Source: JANXQE01 sp035651635
GTDB lineage: Bacteria > Verrucomicrobiota > Verrucomicrobiia > Limisphaerales > UBA8199
Reading direction: 5' to 3'
Assembly: GCA_035651635.1 (NCBI GenBank)
Contig: DASRFK010000184.1
Location: 1-37,095, forward strand
Length of the DNA: 37,095 nt
Part shown: piece after piece, positions 33,201-37,095 of the stretch
Layout: every line of letters begins with the position of its first letter
How positions within the stretch are numbered: the first letter of the stretch is position 1
The notes under the pieces: model-generated
The model's database searches: none
Told to the model about the DNA's origin: nothing
Seen by the model: the letters and a program-made list of their open reading frames with translations, nothing else
Position numbers and translations under genes: made by a program

Positions 33201-36200
33201 AACATGCCTATCATCGCGCGCCACGCGATTTGGCCGAGGCTAACCGCCCGATGTGCTATCAGGCTTTGACCGCGGCTTGCCTGTTGGTTCCCCGCGAGCT
33301 TTTTACCGGCGTCGGGGGCTTTGATGAACAGTTTTGGAATGGCTACGAAGATGTCGATCTTTGCTTCCGGCTGGCCGAGGCGGGACGCCTCGCAATTTAT
33401 CAGCCTGCCAGCGTGGTGCTGCACCATGAATCGCAGAGCGGTCCGGAGCGGTTTCGCAAAGTCCCCCAGAATATCGCGCGGTTGCACCAGAAATGGCTGG
33501 GGCGCGCCACGCCTGATTTTGTGGTTGGTACTGACGGTCAAATGACCAAAACCGAAGCCAACCGGTTGCGGGAATACCGCGGTCCCGCAGCCCCCCTTAC
33601 TCACGGCAAAGCCGTTGCCTCGATCATTATCCCGGTGTTGAACCAACTCGGCGACACGCGGCAATGTCTCGAAAGCATTGTGGCGCATACTACGGTTCCT
33701 CATGAGGTCATTATCGTGGATAACGGCTCCAACGAGGAAACGTTTGCCTTCCTGAAGGCGTGGCAAAAGGGCCACGCCAACTGCAAACTGATTCGCAACT
33801 CGATCAACCGCGGTTATGCTGCTGCCAATAACCAGGGGTTATCCGTGGCGACGGGCGAGCACCTCATTCTGCTCAACAACGATACCGTCGTCACCGACCT
33901 ATGGCTTGAGGGTTTGCTTCGTGTGTTGGAACAAGATCCTGGCGCCGGCATCGTCGGTCCGATGTCGAATAATGTTTCCGGCCCACAATACGCCGGAGAG
34001 GTAGCGTACCGCGATCTCCGCGAACTCCCCGCTTTCGCCAAGGCCTGGTCGGAGTCGCATTACGGCCAATCCATCGAAACGCCGCGCGCGGTTGGGTTTT
34101 GCCTGCTCATGGGTCGATCCGTTTTTGAAAAGATCGGCGGCCTGGATGAATCCTTCGGCTCGGGGAATTTCGAAGATGACGATTTGTGTATCCGCGCCCG
34201 GATCGCCGGATTTCGGATTCGAATTGCCCGAGAGGTTTTCATTCATCATTCGGGCAGCCAGACTTTCAAGGGCGCACGTATCAATTACCGGCAGGCCATG
34301 CTGCGGAACTGGGAGATCTTCCGTAATAAGTGGCATCTGCCTCCCGAAACCACTCTCGAGAGTGGCTATCCAGTGCCAAACCGGCTTCCCGAAGGCGCCC
34401 ACCTGAAAGTCGAGGTTCGGTCCTTGGAAGGCACTCATGAGCACCAGGGTGAGAGCTGCTGGATCCAGAAAGCGCCCCAATCATTCACTCCCCAATGTCT
34501 GCCGGGGGTTGCGTCATTGGGCAATCTGATGAGCGCGCGCGAGTTGTTGCAGCAGCGAAACCTGCCCGCCGCTTGGAAGGCAACGCTTGAGGCGAGTGCC
34601 GCGCGGCCTTTCCATCCCGAGGCCTTTCTTCTTTTGGCCGAAATTGCCGCCGCCGCGGGAGATTCTCAAGCCGCCAGGCAATGCGCCCAGCACGCCCGGG
34701 TTGTGGCTCCGGACTGGAAAGCGGTCCGGCATTTCCTCCAAAAGTCTATCAAAGGGAAAGCGCGCCCGGACTGGCTCGTGCTGCCGGAAGCGCTAACTCC
34801 AGAAACGGCCCGCGACGGCCGGAATGCGCCGCGCATCACGGTTTGTGTTATTGCGAAGAACGAGGAAAGATTTCTCGCGCAATGCCTGGAATCGGTGAAG
34901 GACCTGGCGAGCCAGATCGTCCTGGTGGATACCGGTTCGACCGATCGGACGGTCGAGATTGCTAAATCCCTGGGCGCCGAGGTTTACAAAACCACGTGGT
35001 CTGACGATTTCAGTGCCGCCCGCAATGCAGCTCTCGAACATGCGCGGGGCGATTGGGTTTTGATTCTGGACGCGGACGAAGAACTGCCGGCCGACCAACA
35101 CGCGGCGCTGAAGGCAGATCTGCGGAATCGCAAAAATATCGCACTGCGCTTGCCCTTGGTGAATCGAGGACAGGAAACCGAAGGTTGCAGTTTCGTTCCA
35201 CGGCTCTTTCGCAATGCTCCCGGTGTTTATTTTACCGGCCGGATACACGAACAGGTTTTCCCGAGCCTGGTTGGGTTGGGCAAAGTCTGGGGCCTGGGCA
35301 CGGCTTTGGGCGCCGCCCAAATCCTGCACCATGGCTATTCCAAGGAGAATCTCGCCGAGCGCAATAAAACCGAGCGTAACCTCCGGCTTCTGCGCCAGGC
35401 CGTCAACGAATCGCCCGACGATCCGAACCTGGCGATGAACCTCGGGCTGGAGTCCGTCCGCTCCGGTGACCTGGCGACCGGCCTGGTGCAGTATCGCCGC
35501 GCCTTCGAGCTCATGTCAGGGCGAACGCCGCAGGAAACATCGCCAGAGTTGCGCGAAGCGCTGCTGACCCAATTCACCTCACAACTTTATAAGGCCGCGG
35601 CTCACGACCAGGTCATCGAGGTCTTGAGTTCACCGTTGGCGCGCCAGGCTGGACTGACCGCCTCGTTGCATTTCGCGCTGGGTCTCGCCTTCTTTGCAAC
35701 CGCCCGCTACGAGCAGGCCGTCGAGCAAATGCGCCAATGCCTGGCCAAACGCAATCAACCGGCGCTGACGCCCATTAACACAGATATTCGCACTGCCGCA
35801 CCCTATCATTGCCTGGCGCTGGCATTAGCCAAATCTGGCGATATCGCCGGCGCGGAAAGCGCCTTTCAAGCCGGCCGCAAAGACAAAGGACGCGAAGAAG
35901 AAATACACCTGGACTATGCGAAGTTCCTCGTGGAGCAAAATCGAGCGGTTGAGGCAGTGCATTGTCTGCACGAGTTTGTCACCGGCCATCCACAGTCGGC
36001 CGTCGCTTGGCGTCTCGGCGGCCAGATTGCTTTAAGCCGCGCTGATTTTCTTGAGTTCGCCTGCGACTGGACGGCTGAAGCGGTAAAGCAAATGCCCGAA
36101 GACGTCGAGATCCTCGCGCAACGGGCCGAGGCGCTGCTCCTAAGCCTGCAAGTGAAACCGGCTCGCGAACTTTGGCAAACCCTGTGGCAAAAAGAGCACC

Positions 36201-36481
36201 AGCCTCGAGCCGCGGCGGCGCTGGTTATCTGCGCATTGATGGGCGAGCAGGTGACAACTGAGTTCGATGTGTATGAGGCCGAAGTGGGTGAGATCAGCCG
36301 CGCCTTCATAACGTGGTATCAGCGGTGTCTGGCCCTGCGGGCCCAAAGCATCGTCAGCCGCATAAACGACCAGCTTGAGACTTTACGCTCTCGACTTCCT
36401 GGAGCCGCAAACATGATCGAAGCGGCTCTGGTGGAAGCGCGAGCCGAGTCGGCCGAAACTCCAGAGCCCTGCCTCGCGTGA
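30251..36481 (+). CDS. Giant five-glycosyltransferase protein with TPRs
   Basis: The 2076-residue protein carries five glycosyltransferase domains. First is a GT8/GT24-like domain at ~20-360 with AVCTIVSKNYLAYARVLARS and the DxD motif VVYFDPDIL near 122. Second is GT4 at ~450-800 (NVSGFLSGEFGNGETARANV, then HRAEGFGQGLAEAMF near 700). Third is GT2 at ~840-1090 (SIVIPTFNR, LNNDTEVQPGW, and EQFWNGYEDVDLCFR). Fourth is GT2 at ~1120-1370 (SIIIPVLNQ, LNNDTVVTDLW, SGNFEDDDLCIRA). Fifth is GT2 at ~1525-1660 (ITVCVIAKNEERFLAQCLES, WVLILDADEELP). TPR-like helices lie between the fourth and fifth domains and from ~1710 to the end. Each domain keeps its DxD-type metal motif, so all may be active. An upstream GGAAG serves the ATG, which is 5 bp after the previous stop. 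No signal peptide is seen; it acts in the cytoplasm. Confidence 0.9.
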   Translation: MNAQPNPTPSQAINQTPPGLPGEQDIAVCTIVSKNYLAYARVLARSVQRHHPRVKIFVLLVDRIEGRFDRAQEPFETIAVEELTNIPNPSHLYFKYDVMELNTAVKPYFISHLFEKRGFQKVVYFDPDILVTGSLSRLFALLDQHMMVLTPHITQPYEDAFHPNEIDINLSGIFNLGFIALANRGAAGEFLAWWQSRLYDFCASEVARGLFTDQRWVNFAPTLYEGVHILRDPGYNIAYWNLHYRARHLRFQNDSLSYGNSPAVFFHFSGFDNNKLEQVSKHQNRFQLGDLPQLRPLFERYRELLLQNGHREASQWPYAFDFFDNGVRIPTIARKIYRDMAGQAMFFGDPFESEPFGSFFRWLNLDANTEGKRETVPITNLLVWIYLLRPDLHRAFKSPAGEDSKGFRDWLLREGVKTFKLDAAFIPRVGTSHNAPADSKPNAVSAAGGRARLPFGVNVSGFLSGEFGNGETARANVRALQSADVPCALNGIRYSLHRHQDRSLAAFSADNPYSVNLIHVNADTTHVFRNVVGQRYFKDRHNIGLWWWELEQFPERWRPQFEFYDEIWTQSSFCQKSIARRSPIPVKMIPHVVHVDESCLKPDRARFGIEPDTFAFLFTFDYMSFIERKNPLALLKAFRAASAGKDATLVIKSINGHCNPAKRAELRQAAEGLNVRFIDEHLTRPEVLSLVAACDCYVSLHRAEGFGQGLAEAMFLSKPTIATNYSGNIDFMTAENSFLVRYRLVELERDFGPYQKGSTWAEPNVEHAAELMRLVSTEREVARAKGQKAALDIRKNHSAEHVGRLMKERLLEITGGSPRTHVPVAIKLPEKSGTLPKPAAVSIVIPTFNRVELTRQCLQAVRQNTPADQYEVVVVDNGSTDGTADFLETEQAAGRLRAICNSQNVGFARACNQGAAAARGAHIVFLNNDTEVQPGWLPALVSTAESDPQVGAVGSKLLFPDSTIQHAGVIILDDRRLGDPLLAKHAYHRAPRDLAEANRPMCYQALTAACLLVPRELFTGVGGFDEQFWNGYEDVDLCFRLAEAGRLAIYQPASVVLHHESQSGPERFRKVPQNIARLHQKWLGRATPDFVVGTDGQMTKTEANRLREYRGPAAPLTHGKAVASIIIPVLNQLGDTRQCLESIVAHTTVPHEVIIVDNGSNEETFAFLKAWQKGHANCKLIRNSINRGYAAANNQGLSVATGEHLILLNNDTVVTDLWLEGLLRVLEQDPGAGIVGPMSNNVSGPQYAGEVAYRDLRELPAFAKAWSESHYGQSIETPRAVGFCLLMGRSVFEKIGGLDESFGSGNFEDDDLCIRARIAGFRIRIAREVFIHHSGSQTFKGARINYRQAMLRNWEIFRNKWHLPPETTLESGYPVPNRLPEGAHLKVEVRSLEGTHEHQGESCWIQKAPQSFTPQCLPGVASLGNLMSARELLQQRNLPAAWKATLEASAARPFHPEAFLLLAEIAAAAGDSQAARQCAQHARVVAPDWKAVRHFLQKSIKGKARPDWLVLPEALTPETARDGRNAPRITVCVIAKNEERFLAQCLESVKDLASQIVLVDTGSTDRTVEIAKSLGAEVYKTTWSDDFSAARNAALEHARGDWVLILDADEELPADQHAALKADLRNRKNIALRLPLVNRGQETEGCSFVPRLFRNAPGVYFTGRIHEQVFPSLVGLGKVWGLGTALGAAQILHHGYSKENLAERNKTERNLRLLRQAVNESPDDPNLAMNLGLESVRSGDLATGLVQYRRAFELMSGRTPQETSPELREALLTQFTSQLYKAAAHDQVIEVLSSPLARQAGLTASLHFALGLAFFATARYEQAVEQMRQCLAKRNQPALTPINTDIRTAAPYHCLALALAKSGDIAGAESAFQAGRKDKGREEEIHLDYAKFLVEQNRAVEAVHCLHEFVTGHPQSAVAWRLGGQIALSRADFLEFACDWTAEAVKQMPEDVEILAQRAEALLLSLQVKPARELWQTLWQKEHQPRAAAALVICALMGEQVTTEFDVYEAEVGEISRAFITWYQRCLALRAQSIVSRINDQLETLRSRLPGAANMIEAALVEARAESAETPEPCLA

Positions 36482-36627
36482 CCCGGGAGAGTCGGCGTGT
36501 GGCTTCGCCTTCATTAGCGTGGGATGCGTGCGGGGCGGGAACCTGACGCAACGGTCGTGGAGATGACGGGGTTGAACGGTACAAGGCGTTACAGAGATTT
36601 TTTTCTAACTGTTAATAGACTTTAGTA

Positions 36628-36667
36628 GGCGATACCTGGCTATACTTGGTGATACATGGCTTTACCC
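36628..36667. repeat. Degenerate 10-bp tandem repeats
   Basis: Four consecutive units read GGCGATACCT, GGCTATACTT, GGTGATACAT and GGCTTTACCC, consensus GGYKATACNT. One or two weaker units (for example GACTTTAGTA) precede them in phase. The 10-bp period is close to one helical turn, so a repeated protein-binding site is possible; a dispersed repeat family is the other explanation. Confidence 0.55.
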
Positions 36668-36872
36668 AAAAGCTCGGTTACTGAGGCTCTGGCTGACTGC
36701 ATGGGGTTGCGCTGGCGCAGAGGCCCAACCTGTTGCCGCGCTCGATGTTGCGCTTGGACCAATGGCGGCCGGCGAAGATCCCGCAAGACCGAAGCTGGAC
36801 AGGCTTTACAAAATGGTTTGCAGGATTAGGCTAACATTAGTGAAACGGGAAATTTTTTCCCCGGGGACGTTC

Positions 36873-36900
36873 TATGATCCTGCCAAATGGCAGGATCATA
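36873..36900. promoter_or_regulatory. Perfect palindrome upstream of the last gene
   Basis: The arms TATGATCCTGCCA and TGGCAGGATCATA are exact reverse complements (13 bp each) separated by AA. It ends 30 bp before the ATG at 36931. It could be a dimeric repressor operator or a 5'-leader hairpin; it has no T-run typical of a terminator, although the preceding gene ends about 390 bp upstream. Confidence 0.5.
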
Positions 36901-36930
36901 AGATCTATCTACTCACTTGTTAAGCGATAT

Positions 36931-37095
36931 ATGCGCAAAGCCAAAATTGCCATTCTCATCACCTTAATCATCGTAGCTTGCTTTGCTACTTTCGCATTGC
37001 TCCCTGGCCCTGCACGTCCGAATCTTTCGATTAAGCTCGTGGGCTCCACAAATGAAGTGGCCGGCGTTCGGACTGAATTGATTTCGGTTACGAAC
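36931..37095 (+). CDS. N-terminal part of a signal-anchored protein (3' end outside window)
   Basis: An ATG at 36931 opens a frame that stays open to the window edge (55 residues). It begins MRKAKIAILITLIIVACFAT, a basic start plus a hydrophobic membrane segment, followed by LLPGPARPNLSIKLVGSTNE. The 'PNLSIKLVGSTNEVAGVR' part resembles small membrane-anchored proteins of unknown function that I recall from Pedosphaera-like genomes. No ribosome binding site is obvious. The function is unknown. Confidence 0.6.
   Translation, partial: MRKAKIAILITLIIVACFATFALLPGPARPNLSIKLVGSTNEVAGVRTELISVTN

Larger units (their letters stand above)
36482..36930. other. Non-coding stretch with short tandem repeats and a palindrome
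   Basis: This 449-base stretch holds no convincing gene on either strand; possible frames are short and lack starts or known motifs. It is more AT-rich than the genes around it. It holds a run of degenerate 10-bp units at 36628-36667, a CCCCGGGG palindrome at 36859-36866 after a T-run, and a perfect 28-bp palindrome at 36873-36900 just before the last gene. Confidence 0.55.

Noticed and set aside
32885..33775. 296-codon antisense frame in the giant glycosyltransferase gene
   Set aside because: The sense strand carries intact GT2 motifs throughout; antisense openness follows from high GC content.
36660..36850. Short frames suggesting a degraded gene
   Set aside because: No frame has a start, motif or consistent codon pattern; composition and repeats fit non-coding DNA.

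Overview
The window is a GC-rich bacterial chromosome segment, most likely from a flagellated Verrucomicrobium (Pedosphaera/Limisphaerales-like). The evidence is secreted Ig-like-repeat proteins ending in the 'SSTDLSHW...FYRA' type C-terminal module common in that phylum, a bacterial SWIB/MDM2 protein, typical verrucomicrobial intergenic repeats (a GGCCGAA heptamer array and nested hairpin elements), and P-ring/L-ring flagellar genes, which imply an outer membrane. The taxonomic call is inference from sequence style; no rRNA is present.

Region 1 (1-6673, + strand): the 3' end of a secreted-protein gene and an Ig-like-repeat surface protein, then a compact five-gene set: DUF3570 outer-membrane beta-barrel, ApbE-like FAD:protein FMN transferase, TlpA-like thioredoxin, tiny DUF4266 lipoprotein ending in GGGGCGCN, and DsbD. 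Together they look like an extracytoplasmic flavin/thiol redox module of unknown purpose.

Region 2 (6674-12419, mostly - strand): a block of inverted repeats, then a Cys-rich secreted protein of unknown function, a TMTC-like GT-C membrane protein, a proline-rich single-pass membrane protein and a SWIB-domain protein.

Region 3 (12571-21831, + strand): a late flagellar cluster flgF-flgG-flgA-flgH-flgI-flgJ(rod-binding domain only)-flgN-flgK-flgL, then fliW-csrA and a 110-aa protein whose C-terminus resembles the D0 tail of flagellin. FliW is known in other bacteria to bind that part of flagellin and to antagonise CsrA, so a flagellin-tail mimic beside fliW-csrA is the most striking single observation. 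The two transcription units, starting at flgF and fliW, have near-identical sigma-54-like boxes ending almost at the start codon.

Region 4 (21989-36481, + strand): three abutting giant genes (1206, 1549 and 2076 aa) that pack TPRs, at least seven glycosyltransferase domains, four methyltransferase domains, a polysaccharide-pyruvyl-transferase domain and a deacetylase-like domain into three polypeptides. Their position right after the filament-control genes suggests surface or flagellar glycan synthesis. The window ends in a repeat-bearing non-coding stretch and the 5' end of a signal-anchored protein.

Several repeat elements sit exactly at gene starts or ends (tlpA, flgI, dsbD), making the start and stop positions of those genes uncertain. 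No rRNA, tRNA, CRISPR array, transposase or integrase was recognised.
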